Source: AP-16 sp046727735 (lineage in GTDB: Bacteria; Pseudomonadota; Alphaproteobacteria; Rhizobiales; Xanthobacteraceae). Taken from it: DNA of 61,547 nucleotides. Below, one piece after another: positions 31,082 through 43,508 of the stretch (position 1 is its first letter; each line of letters starts with the position of its first letter). The stretch is taken from positions 1-61,547 of the forward strand of contig JBKPDF010000021.1 in assembly GCA_046727735.1 (NCBI GenBank), written 5' to 3'. A program made the translations under genes and the position numbers. The notes under the pieces are model-generated. The model ran no database searches. It was not told the DNA's origin and saw only the letters and a program-made list of their open reading frames with translations.

Positions 31082-32041
31082 ATGGCAAACCAATCGGTGC
31101 TGCTCGGAGACATCGGGGCCACCAACGCCCGCTTTGCCCTGTTCCGCGACGGCGCGCTCGGTGCCGTGGAATGGATGGCCGCCGCGCAGTACGCCGAATT
31201 CTCCGACGCCGTCGACGCGTTTCTCGCCAAGCATGGCCGGCCTGCCGTGAGTGCGGCGATCCTGGCCATCGCCGGACCGGTCGAGGCAAACACCGCCCAC
31301 ATGACGAACCGCGGATGGGTGATCGAGGGCACCGAGCTTTCCCGGCGATTCAGTCTTCGCGACGCGCGTATCCTCAATGATTTCGAGGCGACCGCATGGT
31401 CGCTGCCGCACCTCGAATCGAAAGATCTGCACCGGATCGGCGGGGGAACCGCGGTTTCGGATGCACCGCTTGCGGTGCTCGGACCCGGATCGGGCCTGGG
31501 CGTCGCCTGCTACGTTCCGATTGCGGAGCGCGCGGTAGTGCTCGCTTCGGAGGGCGGGCACGTGAGTCTGCCTGGGGCATCGGAACGCGAGGACCGGGTC
31601 ATCCAGCATCTGCGCGAGCGCTTCGGGCACGCGTCGTGCGAGCGCGCGATCTCGGGTCCCGGGCTGGAAAATCTATACCAAGCGATCGCGGCGCTCGACG
31701 GACAAAACGTGCCCGAGCGTGATGCCCCGGCGATCACCCGCGCGGGTCTCGACGGCAGTTGCGCGGTGAGCAGCGCCGCGCTCGATCTGTTCTGTGCGCT
31801 CCTCGGCAGCGTGGCCGGCAATGTCGCGCTCACCTATGGGGCGCGCGGCGGCGTATTTATCGCCGGCGGCATTGCGCCGAAAATCCTGGGCTTCCTCGAA
31901 CGCTCGCAGTTTCGCGCGCGATTCGAAGCCAAGGGACGCATGCGCGCCTACGTGGCGCAAATCCCGACGGACATCATCGTTCATGACGACGCGACCTTCG
32001 TCGGCTTGCAGGCATTGGCGTCGGCGCAAGCGGACGCCTAG
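31082..32041 (+). CDS. glk: Glucokinase
   Basis: The 319-residue protein from ATG 31082 matches the bacterial Glk family: N-terminal phosphate loop LLGDIGATNARFALF, AILAIAGPVEANTAHMTN, the sugar site WVIEGTELS with ILNDFEATAWSLP, the GPGSGLGVACY loop, EGGHVSLP, and the C-terminal FIAGGIAPKI. It phosphorylates glucose to glucose 6-phosphate with ATP in the cytosol. A longer frame from 31001 adds a poor N-terminus. It is divergent from the MFS transporter, which may supply the sugar. Confidence 0.93.
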   Translation: MANQSVLLGDIGATNARFALFRDGALGAVEWMAAAQYAEFSDAVDAFLAKHGRPAVSAAILAIAGPVEANTAHMTNRGWVIEGTELSRRFSLRDARILNDFEATAWSLPHLESKDLHRIGGGTAVSDAPLAVLGPGSGLGVACYVPIAERAVVLASEGGHVSLPGASEREDRVIQHLRERFGHASCERAISGPGLENLYQAIAALDGQNVPERDAPAITRAGLDGSCAVSSAALDLFCALLGSVAGNVALTYGARGGVFIAGGIAPKILGFLERSQFRARFEAKGRMRAYVAQIPTDIIVHDDATFVGLQALASAQADA

Positions 32042-32104
32042 TTGGCGCGCAGCCGGGCGCAATGCGCGCGACGTCTACAAATCGCTCCGGCGATGGAGGA
32101 CAGG

Positions 32105-32320
32105 ATGATCAATGTTGCCGCGCGCGTCGCATTCGCCGGCATGGTGATGCTGGCAGCTGCGAGCCCGAGCGCGGCGGGCTGTATCTGTAAGGACAGCCGC
32201 GCAAGCTGGTGCGCCAAGAACTGCTATGCCTGTTTTTCGAAGCGCGCGGAGCCGGCCGGCTATTGCTCGTATTGGCTGCAGAAGCGCAAGCACCGCGGCG
32301 CAAAAGATCTCCGCCAATAA
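32105..32320 (+). CDS. Small secreted cysteine-rich protein
   Basis: The 71-residue protein follows GGAGGACAGG before ATG 32105. A signal peptide (INVAARVAFAGMVMLAAASP, cleavage near SAAG) is followed by a compact cysteine cluster: CICKDSRASWCAKNCYACF and a sixth cysteine in AGYC. Six cysteines in about 28 residues suggest three disulfides in the periplasm or outside. The C-terminus is basic (QKRKHRGAKDLRQ). I recognise no family, and no immunity or transporter gene lies beside it. Confidence 0.65.
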   Translation: MINVAARVAFAGMVMLAAASPSAAGCICKDSRASWCAKNCYACFSKRAEPAGYCSYWLQKRKHRGAKDLRQ

Positions 32321-32381
32321 ACCCGAGCCGCAGCCCCTCGGGAAATCGTGAAGTCCCGAGGGGCTCGGCTGAAAACCAACT

Positions 32382-32732
32382 CTATTTCATGCCGGGCAAG
32401 GCATGGATCTCCATCACCTCGATGGAGGATTGCGGAATCTGCAAATGCGGGTGTCCGGCAAACGATCGCGCCGCGGCTTCGTGCGAGTCGGCCTCGACGA
32501 CCGAGTACAGCATGATGTCGTTCTTGGCGTCGGAGACGCCCTGGCCGGTGATCCGTTTGGTCTTGCCCACTCCCGCGCCGACGTCCGCGAAAATCCTGGC
32601 ATGATCGCTCATCCATTTTTTCCAATCAGCCTGCATCTGCTCTTGCGCAGCCTTCCGTTTCTCCGGATCGGTCTTCTTCCACTCGGTAATGACCGACGCC
32701 GGCGCGAGATAGGTCACAAGGAATTTCTTCAT
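32382..32732 (-). CDS. Small alpha/beta-barrel-like protein of unknown function
   Basis: The 116-residue protein from ATG 32732 (GGGAG upstream) begins MKKFLVTYLAPASVITEW, has a charged helix (DPEKRKAAQEQMQADWKKW), then DIMLYSVVEADSHEAAARSF and ends IEVMEIHALPGMK. The pattern resembles YCII/DUF1330-type dimeric ferredoxin-like folds that hold small ligands. Function unknown. It is convergent with the cysteine-rich gene 61 bp away. Confidence 0.7.
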   Translation of the reverse strand: MKKFLVTYLAPASVITEWKKTDPEKRKAAQEQMQADWKKWMSDHARIFADVGAGVGKTKRITGQGVSDAKNDIMLYSVVEADSHEAAARSFAGHPHLQIPQSSIEVMEIHALPGMK

Positions 32733-33070
32733 CGGCTTGGACTCCCAAGGTTTGCGGTTGGCGAGCGATGGAATGACAGAACGGCCCGGTCGTGGCCGAG
32801 GCCGGAGCACACCAGTTTCCGCCGGATCATCTTGCCGGAAATATGGCGGCCCGAGCCTGATGGGGGTGCACGGGCGCGGATGGCTTTCCGAATTGCAATT
32901 GCGGGCAAGAGGTTCGCAATAAAGCCCACTGCAAAACAATGCGAGCTCGCGACAAGAATGCCGGCGCGGCACCTGCATTCGCGCGACGGACTGCGTCATT
33001 ACCCGAAAGCGCGCGCCGCTTGCGCGCGCCCTTCGATGCCGCTACTCGGTAGTCCGGGAGGAAAACGCAA
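32733..33070. other. Divergent intergenic region
   Basis: The 338 bp between divergent genes hold a 10-bp palindrome AATTGCAATT at 32891-32900 and the ribosome-binding site GGGAGG of the alcohol dehydrogenase just before 33071. I see nothing else recognisable. Confidence 0.5.
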
Positions 33071-34123
33071 ATGAAAAGCTACCGCGTCACGGAATTCGGG
33101 ACGCCGCTCGCGCTGATCGAAGTGCCGACCCCGAAGCCGTCCGGGTCCGAAGTGCTGTTGCGGGTCAAGGCGGCCGGCGTCTGCCACAGCGATCTGCACA
33201 TCTGGGAAGGCGGCTACGATCTCGGCCACGGCAAGCGCATGTTGCTCAAAGATCGCGGCATTCCCCTGCCGCTGACCATGGGTCACGAGACCGCCGGCGA
33301 AATCGTCGCGCTGGGCCCGCAAGCCGAGGGCGTGAAGGTCGGCGAGGTGCGGTTGGTCTATCCGTGGATCGGCTGCGGCAAGTGCCCGGTATGCGCCTCG
33401 GGCGACGAGCACCTGTGCGCGGCGCCGCGCTGTCTCGGGGTTTATTGCGACGGCGGCTATGCCGACCATATCGTGGTGCCGCATCCGCGCTACCTGCTCG
33501 ACCTCCAGGGTCTCGATCCGGTGACGGCCGCTCCCTATGCGTGCTCGGGGCTGACCACCTACAGCGCATTGCGCAAGGTCGCGGACGTGCTCGAACGCGA
33601 GCCGATCCTGATCGTCGGTGCGGGCGGGCTCGGGCTGATGGCCCTCAGTCTGCTCAGAGCGATGGGCGGCAAGGGCGCGATCGTGGTCGACATCGATGCG
33701 CGCAAGCGGCAAGCCGCGCTCGAAGCGGGCGCCGTCGCTGCGGTCGACGGCGCCGCGCCCGACGCGCGCAGGCAGATCATGCAGGCGGCGGGCGGCCCGG
33801 TCCGTGCCGCGATCGATCTCGTCGGCAGCGAACGCACCAGCGCGCTCGGTTTCGACGTGCTGCCCAAGGGCGGCAAGCTCGTCATCGTCGGCCTGTTCGG
33901 CGGCGCGGCGCCCTGGTCGCTGCCGCTGATCCCGATCAAGGCCGCGACCATCCAGGGCAGCTACGTCGGCAGCCTCGCCGAGCTCAAGGCGTTGCTCGAT
34001 CTGGTCCGGAAGAAATCTGTGCCGCCGATTCCAGTCAGCCGGCGCCGGCTCGATCAGGCGCAGCAATCGCTCGAAGATCTGCGCGAGGGCAAGCTCGTCG
34101 GCCGCGCCGTGCTCACTCCCTAA
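33071..34123 (+). CDS. Zinc-dependent medium-chain alcohol dehydrogenase
   Basis: The 350-residue protein has all zinc ADH marks: catalytic Cys in GVCHSDLHIW, MGHETAGEIVALG for the GHE site, four structural-zinc cysteines in CGKCPVCASGDEHLC, and the Rossmann loop ILIVGAGGLGLMALSLL. GGGAGGAAAACGCAA precedes ATG 33071. It oxidises an alcohol with NAD(P)+ in the cytosol. An aldehyde dehydrogenase gene follows 18 bp later, so the two probably convert an alcohol to its acid through a semialdehyde. Confidence 0.93.
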   Translation: MKSYRVTEFGTPLALIEVPTPKPSGSEVLLRVKAAGVCHSDLHIWEGGYDLGHGKRMLLKDRGIPLPLTMGHETAGEIVALGPQAEGVKVGEVRLVYPWIGCGKCPVCASGDEHLCAAPRCLGVYCDGGYADHIVVPHPRYLLDLQGLDPVTAAPYACSGLTTYSALRKVADVLEREPILIVGAGGLGLMALSLLRAMGGKGAIVVDIDARKRQAALEAGAVAAVDGAAPDARRQIMQAAGGPVRAAIDLVGSERTSALGFDVLPKGGKLVIVGLFGGAAPWSLPLIPIKAATIQGSYVGSLAELKALLDLVRKKSVPPIPVSRRRLDQAQQSLEDLREGKLVGRAVLTP

Positions 34124-34141
34124 AAAACGTTTGGAGGAAAC

Positions 34142-35575
34142 ATGTATCCCGAGATTTCGCTCTACATCGACGGCGGCTGGACCAAGGCCGCCGGCGGCAA
34201 GACCATCCCGGTGCTCAATCCGGCGACCGGAGACGCGATCGGCTCGGTCGCGCATGCGGAAAAATCCGATCTCGATCGGTCGGTCGACGCGGTCGACAAG
34301 GGCTTCAAGATCTGGCGCAAAGTCTCGGCGTTCGAGCGTTACAAGATCATGCGCAAGGCCGCCGAGAACCTGCGTGGCCGCGCCGACGACATCGCACGCC
34401 TGATGACCATGGAACAGGGCAAGCCGCTCGCGGAATCGCGCGCGGAGACGCTCGCGGGCGCCGATCTCATCGACTGGTTCGCCGAGGAAGGCCGCCGCGC
34501 TTACGGGCGCGTCATCCCCGCGCGCGCCGAGGGTTATTATCAGCTCGCGATCAAGGAACCGGTCGGCCCCGCGGCGGCGTTCACGCCCTGGAACTTCCCG
34601 ATCAACCAGGCGGTGCGGAAAATCTCCGGCGCGCTCGCCGCCGGCTGCTCGATCGTGCTCAAGGGCTCCGAGGAGACCCCGGCGTCGATCGCGGAGCTCG
34701 TGCGCGCGTTCGGCGATGCCGGCGTGCCCGCCGGCGTCATCAACCTCGTCTACGGCATTCCGTCGGAAATCTCCGAATATCTGATCCCGCATCCGGTGAT
34801 CCGCAAAATCTCGTTCACCGGCTCGACCGCGGTCGGCAAGCATCTCGCCATGCTGGCCGGCAAGCACATGAAGCGCGCCACCATGGAGCTCGGCGGACAT
34901 GCGCCGAGCATCGTGTTCGAGGACGCCGATCTCGATCAGGCCGTGAAGATTCTCTCGGCGAGCAAGTTCCGCAATGCCGGCCAGGCCTGCATCTCGCCGA
35001 CGCGGCTATTGGTGCAGGAGCCGCTCTACGAGAAATTCGTCGACAAGTTCACGGCGGCGGCGAAATCGGTGAAGGTCGGCGACGGGCTCGACTCGTCGAC
35101 CCGGATGGGTCCGATGGCGAATTCCCGCCGCATCGATGCCATGGAGATGTTCATCGCGGATGCGACCCAGAAGGGCAGCAAGGTCAAGACCGGCGGCAAG
35201 CGCATCGGCAACAAGGGGTTCTTCTTCGAGCCGACCGTCGTCACCGACGTGCCGCGCGAGGCGCGCATGATGAACGAGGAGCCGTTCGGCCCGGTGGCGC
35301 TGATCGCGCCGTTCGCGGATTTCGCGGGCGCGGTCGCCGAGGCGAACCGCCTGCCCTATGGGCTCGCAGCCTATGCGTTCACCAAGTCGGCAAAGACCGC
35401 GGCGGCGGTCGGAGCCGCGGTCGAAAGCGGCATGGTGGCGATCAACAACGTCGCGCTCGCGTTGCCCGAGGTGCCGTTCGGCGGCGTGAAAGATTCAGGC
35501 TACGGCTCGGAGGGCGGCGCGGAGGCGATCGAGGCGTATCTGGTCACGAAATTCATCACCCAGGTCGGGGTGTAA
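34142..35575 (+). CDS. NAD(P)-dependent aldehyde dehydrogenase, succinate-semialdehyde type
   Basis: The 477-residue ALDH has TPWNFPINQ, FTGSTAVGK for nucleotide binding, the general-base Glu in ATMELGGHAPSIVFED, and the nucleophile Cys in RNAGQACISPTRLLVQ near residue 283. The C-terminal EEPFGPVALIAPFAD is standard. Overall it most resembles GabD/NAD-dependent succinate-semialdehyde dehydrogenases, but the substrate is set by unseen residues. TTTGGAGGAAAC precedes ATG 34142. It sits in an operon with the alcohol dehydrogenase and perhaps the FadB-like gene, beyond a repeat. Confidence 0.92.
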   Translation: MYPEISLYIDGGWTKAAGGKTIPVLNPATGDAIGSVAHAEKSDLDRSVDAVDKGFKIWRKVSAFERYKIMRKAAENLRGRADDIARLMTMEQGKPLAESRAETLAGADLIDWFAEEGRRAYGRVIPARAEGYYQLAIKEPVGPAAAFTPWNFPINQAVRKISGALAAGCSIVLKGSEETPASIAELVRAFGDAGVPAGVINLVYGIPSEISEYLIPHPVIRKISFTGSTAVGKHLAMLAGKHMKRATMELGGHAPSIVFEDADLDQAVKILSASKFRNAGQACISPTRLLVQEPLYEKFVDKFTAAAKSVKVGDGLDSSTRMGPMANSRRIDAMEMFIADATQKGSKVKTGGKRIGNKGFFFEPTVVTDVPREARMMNEEPFGPVALIAPFADFAGAVAEANRLPYGLAAYAFTKSAKTAAAVGAAVESGMVAINNVALALPEVPFGGVKDSGYGSEGGAEAIEAYLVTKFITQVGV

Positions 35576-35583
35576 AACAGGAT

Positions 35584-35703
35584 CGTCATTCCGGAAGCCG
35601 CGCAGCGGCTGTCCGGAATCCATGAACACGGACCTCGCGGGTCCTTGGCCCGTCGGTGTTCATGGGTTCCGGGTTCGCCGCTTCGCGGCGTCCCGGAACG
35701 ACG
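35584..35703. repeat. Dispersed palindromic repeat ('GGAATCCATG' family), copy 2
   Basis: CCGGAATCCATGAACAC and GTGTTCATGGGTTCCGG form inverted arms inside outer arms CGTCATTCCGG and CCGGAACGACG. It is the counterpart of 6088-6223 with different loop DNA. It sits between the aldehyde dehydrogenase and the FadB-like gene and may uncouple their transcription. Confidence 0.75.
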
Positions 35704-35735
35704 CGAGAAAACCGAAATCAATCCGGGAGGAAGCC

Positions 35736-37809
<2,074 letters not shown>

Positions 37810-37838
<29 letters not shown>

Positions 37839-38043
37839 GAAGGCACGCTTTGCGGGCGAATAACAACCCACCCGGGTCGGTTGTTTCGATCAGGAGCGCT
37901 CCTGCACGCCATGGAAGTTGGTCGGTAAGTTGCAGGTCTCGCATATGGGCGAGGTATTCGATCAGCGCTCCGGCCGCGGCGTCCTGCTCGTCGTCGGGAA
38001 GCTGCTCAACTTGCTCGATGGCTTTTTGCAGCAATTTGGTCAT
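37810..38043 (-). pseudogene. Truncated antitoxin-like small ORF
   Basis: From ATG 38043, with a perfect TAGGAGGGAC site, the frame reads MTKLLQKAIEQVEQLPDDEQ followed by DAAAGALIEYLAHMRDLQL. That is the opening of small type II antitoxins common in rhizobia. After QLTD the sequence loses resemblance and runs 50 residues further into the end of the FadB-like gene. In another frame NFHGVQERS stops at once, hinting at a frameshift. No toxin gene is adjacent. I treat it as a decayed antitoxin remnant. Confidence 0.5.
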
Positions 38044-38116
38044 GTCCCTCCTATAGCAATTCGCATGGCGACATTCCACTCTCGGAGAAGTCCCGATACC
38101 GCGCTCCACAATTCGC

Positions 38117-39526
38117 TCAGCGCGCGCCCGCGGCGAAATCGAACGCGTTCGACAAGCCGTCCGCGCGTGCGTCACGATCGCCGACCGGCGGCAGATCGAA
38201 CCGTTGCTCGATCAGTTTGAGGATCGCCGTCGTGTCGTAGATCGTGGGGTCGACGAAGCCCTTCTTGGCGAACGGCGAGATCACGATGGCCGGGACCCGC
38301 GTGCCGGGACCCCAGCGATCGATCTGCGGCGGCGCCACGTGATCCCAGGTGCCGCCGTTCTCGTCATGGGTGACGATGATGATCGTGGAGGCCCAGGCCG
38401 GACTGTTCCGGATTTTATCGACGATCTCGCCGGTCTTGCGGTCGCCGGCCGCAATGCTGGCGTATCCGGGATGCTCGTCGTCGCGGCCGAGCGGCTTCCA
38501 GAATGCGACCGACGGCAAGGTGTCGGTAGCGATCGCGTTGAGAAACTCGCCCTCGTCTTTGAGATGCTCGGCCCGGCCGGGCGTGTTGTCGCCGTAGCGG
38601 GCGAAATAGGCGAACGGCTGGTGGTGAAATTGAAACGTTGCGTCGGGGCGGCCGCTCACCGCCTCGGCCCAGCCGCCCGCGTACCAGGCCCAGCTGATGC
38701 CTTTGTCGGAGAGCCGATCGCCGATGGTGGCGTGGGTTTGGGCCGGCAATAGCCGTTGCGCCGGAATGCCCGTATGGTGCGGTGGAAAAACGCTTTCCAT
38801 GGTGTTCACCGCCCAATAATGCTCGTGGTCGTCCCAGACGTCCGGATCCTGCGGGAACGCCGAGGGATTGCCGAGCAGTTTGTGGTCCATGGTCGCCCAA
38901 TCCTCGGACGGAATGACGGGCGAACAGGCGCAAATCAGCCAGAAATGATTGAGGAAGGATCCGCCGAACGCCGCGTGAAAGAAACGATCGGCGAGCGTGA
39001 ATTCTTGGGCCAGTTTCCACATCTTCAAGGAGGAACCGTCGTAATAGCCGAGCGGCAGCGAACCGGAATCGCCTTCGACGATGAAGCGATCCATCTTGCC
39101 GGCGTTGATCTGGCGCTGTTCGGTGCGGAAGCGGTGAACGAGATCGCCGCTTTGGGCATCGAGCGGCACGAAGGGATCGAGGCGAAACGGGCGGTTCGGC
39201 AGATTGCCCGGGATGCGCGGATCGACGGGGTGCGGATCGCCTTCCTTGGTGGCGGCATCGCGCAGGCGCGAGTCGAGCGCGCGCGGGAGTACCTTGTACG
39301 GTTCGCCGTGATCGTCGACCTGGGGAGCGATGCGATCGAGGTTCTGCAATCCCTCCGCACCCGGAAACAGCCCATAGAGATTGTCGAAGCTGCGGTTTTC
39401 CAGAAACAGCACGACGATGTGCTGCACGCGTTCGAGTCCGGCTGGCGCAGCCGGTGCATCTCGGCCGCACGCGGCGACCAGCGCAAAAACCAGCAGCATC
39501 GCCGTGAAGCCTGTGTGCAGCCGCAT
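38117..39526 (-). CDS. Phosphoesterase-family (phospholipase C/acid phosphatase-like) lipoprotein
   Basis: The 469-residue protein starts at ATG 39526 after GGGAG. The signal MRLHTGFTAMLLVFALVAAC ends in a lipobox-like LVAAC, so it is probably membrane-anchored outside the cytoplasm. Phosphoesterase (PF04185) motifs are VVLFLENRSFDNLYGLFPG, FLNHFWLICACSP, WYAGGWAEAVSG, and IIIVTHDENGGTWDHVAPP for metal binding. The family hydrolyses phosphate esters (AcpA, PLC). It is convergent with the antitoxin remnant and FadB-like gene. Confidence 0.88.
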   Translation of the reverse strand: MRLHTGFTAMLLVFALVAACGRDAPAAPAGLERVQHIVVLFLENRSFDNLYGLFPGAEGLQNLDRIAPQVDDHGEPYKVLPRALDSRLRDAATKEGDPHPVDPRIPGNLPNRPFRLDPFVPLDAQSGDLVHRFRTEQRQINAGKMDRFIVEGDSGSLPLGYYDGSSLKMWKLAQEFTLADRFFHAAFGGSFLNHFWLICACSPVIPSEDWATMDHKLLGNPSAFPQDPDVWDDHEHYWAVNTMESVFPPHHTGIPAQRLLPAQTHATIGDRLSDKGISWAWYAGGWAEAVSGRPDATFQFHHQPFAYFARYGDNTPGRAEHLKDEGEFLNAIATDTLPSVAFWKPLGRDDEHPGYASIAAGDRKTGEIVDKIRNSPAWASTIIIVTHDENGGTWDHVAPPQIDRWGPGTRVPAIVISPFAKKGFVDPTIYDTTAILKLIEQRFDLPPVGDRDARADGLSNAFDFAAGAR

Positions 39527-39741
39527 GGCGCCGGCTCCCGTTCGTGTCGAAGTCGAGCGATCCAGATGCAGCCTAACTGCTACCACGAAGCGAATCCATG
39601 GCGCTGATCGCGTGCGCCGCGGATCGCGATCGACGCCCGCCTAGCCTCACCCCGGAGTTCCGGACTATGCTTCGAGGAAGAGCGTGCCGCCGCAGATTTC
39701 GTTCTTTGGAAAAACCCCGGCCGATCCCGCAGGAGGAAACC

Positions 39742-40965
<1,224 letters not shown>

Positions 40966-40978
40966 TCATACCGGGCGA

Positions 40979-40997
40979 CACTGATCAGAAATCAGTG
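40979..40997. terminator. Short inverted repeat after the acyl-CoA dehydrogenase
   Basis: CACTGAT and ATCAGTG (arms 40979-40985 and 40991-40997) flank CAGAA, 13 bp after the stop. Further related TCAGTGGTCAG/CTGATTACTGACC strings follow to 41030. It is weak as a terminator because the stem is AT-rich and there is no T-run. Confidence 0.35.
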
Positions 40998-41040
40998 GTC
41001 AGAAGTCCTCGTGATTCTGATTACTGACCGCTAACATCTG

Positions 41041-41160
41041 TCACCTGAAATGCACGCCGATCGTATCGGCGACGCAGGCCGGGTGCTCGCCGCCTTCGAT
41101 CTCGCCCCTGACGTGATGGGTCACGCGCAGGCGGCACGTCCTCGGCTTTCGTGATCGCGA
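41041..41160 (-). pseudogene. C-terminal remnant of a MaoC/hotdog-type acyl-CoA enzyme
   Basis: On the minus strand a frame ends in CRLRVTHHVRGEIEGGEHPA followed by CVADTIGVHFR and TGA at 41041. This resembles the last strand of hotdog dehydratases or thioesterases (VEGExRPACVAExxxxY). No start or N-terminal half is present and upstream frames are broken, so it looks like a leftover. The 40966-41284 gap otherwise contains only the binding-protein ribosome-binding site. Confidence 0.35.
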
Positions 41161-41284
41161 TCCGGCCGCGGGTTCCCGCGCGGCCGGGAACCACGGAGGG
41201 CGCCCGTGCTTGACGAGCCGAGCCGCGCGGGCCCAGTGTAGTCCTCGGCCGCGCAGCCATTGCGCATCATCGGGAGGAATTGCA

Positions 41285-42529
41285 ATGAAATCCATGCACT
41301 GGAAAACGGTATTGCTGGCGAGCGCGGCGATCTTGCTGAGCGGACCCGCGGGCGCGCAGGAAACCATCCGCATCGCATTCATCGATCCGTTGTCCGGGCT
41401 TGCGGCGAGCACCGGCGCGGCGGGGCTGCAGACGTTTCAATATCTGGCCGAGCAGATCAACGCCAAGGGCGGCGTGCTCGGCAAGAAGCTTGAAGTGATC
41501 GGTTACGACAACAAAGTCAATGCCCAGGAGAGCCTGGTGCAGCTGCAGAAGGCGATCGACGCCGGCGTTCGCATCATCACCCAGGGCAACGGCTCCAACG
41601 TCGCCGCCGCACTCGAGGACCAGGTCGGCAAGTACAACGAGCGCAATCCCGGCAAGGAGATCGTCTATTTCAACTACGCGGCCGTCGACCCGGTGCTCAC
41701 CAACGAAAAATGCAATTTCTGGCATTTCCGCTGGGACGCGAATTCCGACATCAAGATGGAGGCGCTCACCAACTACATGAAGTCGCGCACCAGCATCAAA
41801 AAAATCTACCTCATCAACCAAGATTACTCGTTCGGCCAGGCGGTGCGCAGCGCCGCGCGCAAGATGCTCGCCGAGAAGCGCCCCGACATCCAGATCGTCG
41901 GCGACGAGGTCCACCCGCTGCAGAAGATCACCGACTTCTCCCCGTACGTCGCCAAGATCAAGGCGTCCGGCGCCGACAGCGTCGTGACCGGCAACTGGGC
42001 CAACGATTTCGCGCTGCTGCTCAAGGCCTCGGCCGATGCCGGCCTGCAGGTCGATTGGTACACCTACTACGCCGGCAGCATCGGCGGCGCGACCGCGATC
42101 AAGCAGGCGAACGTGCCCGACCGGGTGTTCCAGATCGCCGAGGGCTATCCGAACATCGCTCACAAGCCCTCACAAGACTTCGAGAAGGCCTTCCGCGCCA
42201 AGATCGGGCAGCAGCTGCTCTATCCGCGCGCGGTCAATGAAATGAACATGCTGGTCAAGGCCATCCAGGAAGCGAACTCGGCGGAACCGGCGAAGATCGC
42301 CGCCAAGCTCGAGGGCATGAAGGTCGAGGTCCACACCAGTGGCGAGGGCTTCATGCGCGCCGACGATCATCAGTTCTTCCAGCCGATCTACATCGCCAAT
42401 TTCGGGCCGCTGGGCCCGGATCAGCCGTTCGAGGAGGAAGGCACCGGCTGGGGCTGGAAGGTCATGGGCAAGATCGACACGCAAAACACCATCGTGCCGA
42501 CGACCTGCAAGATGAATCGCCCGAGCTGA
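41285..42529 (+). CDS. Periplasmic branched-chain amino-acid-type binding protein (orphan)
   Basis: The 414-residue protein from ATG 41285 (GGGAGGAATTGCA upstream) has a signal peptide (WKTVLLASAAILLSGPAGAQ). The mature start is ETIRIAFIDPLSGLAASTGA, then NAKGGVLGKKLEVIGYDNKV, IITQGNGSNVAAALEDQVG and IYLINQDYSFGQAVRSAA, all Peripla_BP_6 features. It captures an unknown solute in the periplasm. No permease or ATPase is adjacent; it might use LivHMGF at 1.2-4.5 kb or a system outside the window. A hairpin terminator follows. Confidence 0.9.
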   Translation: MKSMHWKTVLLASAAILLSGPAGAQETIRIAFIDPLSGLAASTGAAGLQTFQYLAEQINAKGGVLGKKLEVIGYDNKVNAQESLVQLQKAIDAGVRIITQGNGSNVAAALEDQVGKYNERNPGKEIVYFNYAAVDPVLTNEKCNFWHFRWDANSDIKMEALTNYMKSRTSIKKIYLINQDYSFGQAVRSAARKMLAEKRPDIQIVGDEVHPLQKITDFSPYVAKIKASGADSVVTGNWANDFALLLKASADAGLQVDWYTYYAGSIGGATAIKQANVPDRVFQIAEGYPNIAHKPSQDFEKAFRAKIGQQLLYPRAVNEMNMLVKAIQEANSAEPAKIAAKLEGMKVEVHTSGEGFMRADDHQFFQPIYIANFGPLGPDQPFEEEGTGWGWKVMGKIDTQNTIVPTTCKMNRPS

Positions 42530-42539
42530 CGCGGCCGCC

Positions 42540-42567
42540 GCGGGCCGCATTCGCCTTTGCGGCCCGC
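42540..42567 (+). terminator. Rho-independent-type hairpin after the binding-protein gene
   Basis: GCGGGCCGC (42540-42548) and GCGGCCCGC (42559-42567) form a perfect 9-bp GC stem with a 10-base loop, 11 bp after the stop. The T-run is short (TTC), so it may work with Rho. Confidence 0.65.
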
Positions 42568-42725
42568 TTCAGGCGCATGGCAAGCACCGGACGCGCCGGC
42601 ATTCCTCATTGCTACCGTGAGGCGGCGCGGGAGGCCTGATCACGCCGATGCGGGCCGTGACAATCGGGCGCTTACAAATAATTCTAAAATACCTCCAAAA
42701 ACCTGTGTTTTCGCTCGCCGACGGC

Positions 42726-43484
42726 CTAGTTCAGGCCGCCCGCGACCGCGAGCGTCTCGCCGGTGACGTAGGCGGCACCGGCGGCAAGAAACAGCATCGC
42801 CTCGGCGATGTCGGCGGGGCTCGCCATGCGGCCCAGCAAGGTCTGGTCGACGATCGCCTGCTTGCGCTCCGCGGGCCAGGACTTGGTCCACGGCGAATCC
42901 ACGAGTCCCGGCGCGACCGCATTGACCCGGACCTCGGGTGCGAGCGCGCGGGCGAGATTCTTGGTGAGATTGACGAGCCCGGCCTTGCTCGCCCCGTAGG
43001 CGACGCTCGATCCACGCACGCCGAGCCCCGCAACCGACGCGGTGTTGACGATCGCGCCGCGGCTCGCTTTGAGCGCGGGCGCGGCGGCACGCGCGCAGCG
43101 GAACGGGCCGACCAGATTGGTCATCAGGATTTTCTGCCAGAAACTCTCGGTCATGGCGTCGAGATCGGCGAACTCGATCGGTGCGGTGGTGGCCGGCGTG
43201 CCGGCATTGTTGATGAGAACGTCGAGCCGGCCGAGCTTGCGGATCGTGCTTTCCACCATGCGCTCGGCCTCGCCCGGAACGGAAACGTCACCGGGCGCGG
43301 AGACGACGTCGAGCCCCGCGCCGATCAGCCGCTCGATCTCCGCGGGTCCGCGGGAATCGTCCGCGAGGTGGTTCATCGCCACCACGGCCCCGCATTTGGC
43401 GAACAGCTCGACCGCGGCAAGGCCGATGCCGGAGGCGCCGCCGGTCACCAGCACCGTGCGGCCCTTGAGATCGGCGGTGATCAT
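42726..43484 (-). CDS. Short-chain dehydrogenase/reductase
   Basis: The 252-residue SDR has the cofactor loop VLVTGGASGIGLAAVELFAK, LDVLINNAGTPATT, the catalytic Ser region IVNTASVAGLGV, and YGASK with Tyr and Lys. The C-terminal PADIAEAMLFLAAGAAYVTG is classical. An acidic or neutral pocket after strand 2 (AMNHLADDS) leaves NAD versus NADP open. It oxidises or reduces a hydroxyl/keto substrate in the cytosol. It lies downstream of the small membrane protein and HemD-like genes, 24 bp from the former. Confidence 0.92.
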   Translation of the reverse strand: MITADLKGRTVLVTGGASGIGLAAVELFAKCGAVVAMNHLADDSRGPAEIERLIGAGLDVVSAPGDVSVPGEAERMVESTIRKLGRLDVLINNAGTPATTAPIEFADLDAMTESFWQKILMTNLVGPFRCARAAAPALKASRGAIVNTASVAGLGVRGSSVAYGASKAGLVNLTKNLARALAPEVRVNAVAPGLVDSPWTKSWPAERKQAIVDQTLLGRMASPADIAEAMLFLAAGAAYVTGETLAVAGGLN

Positions 43485-43508
43485 GCGTCCTCCCGGCCGA
43501 GCATCGGC

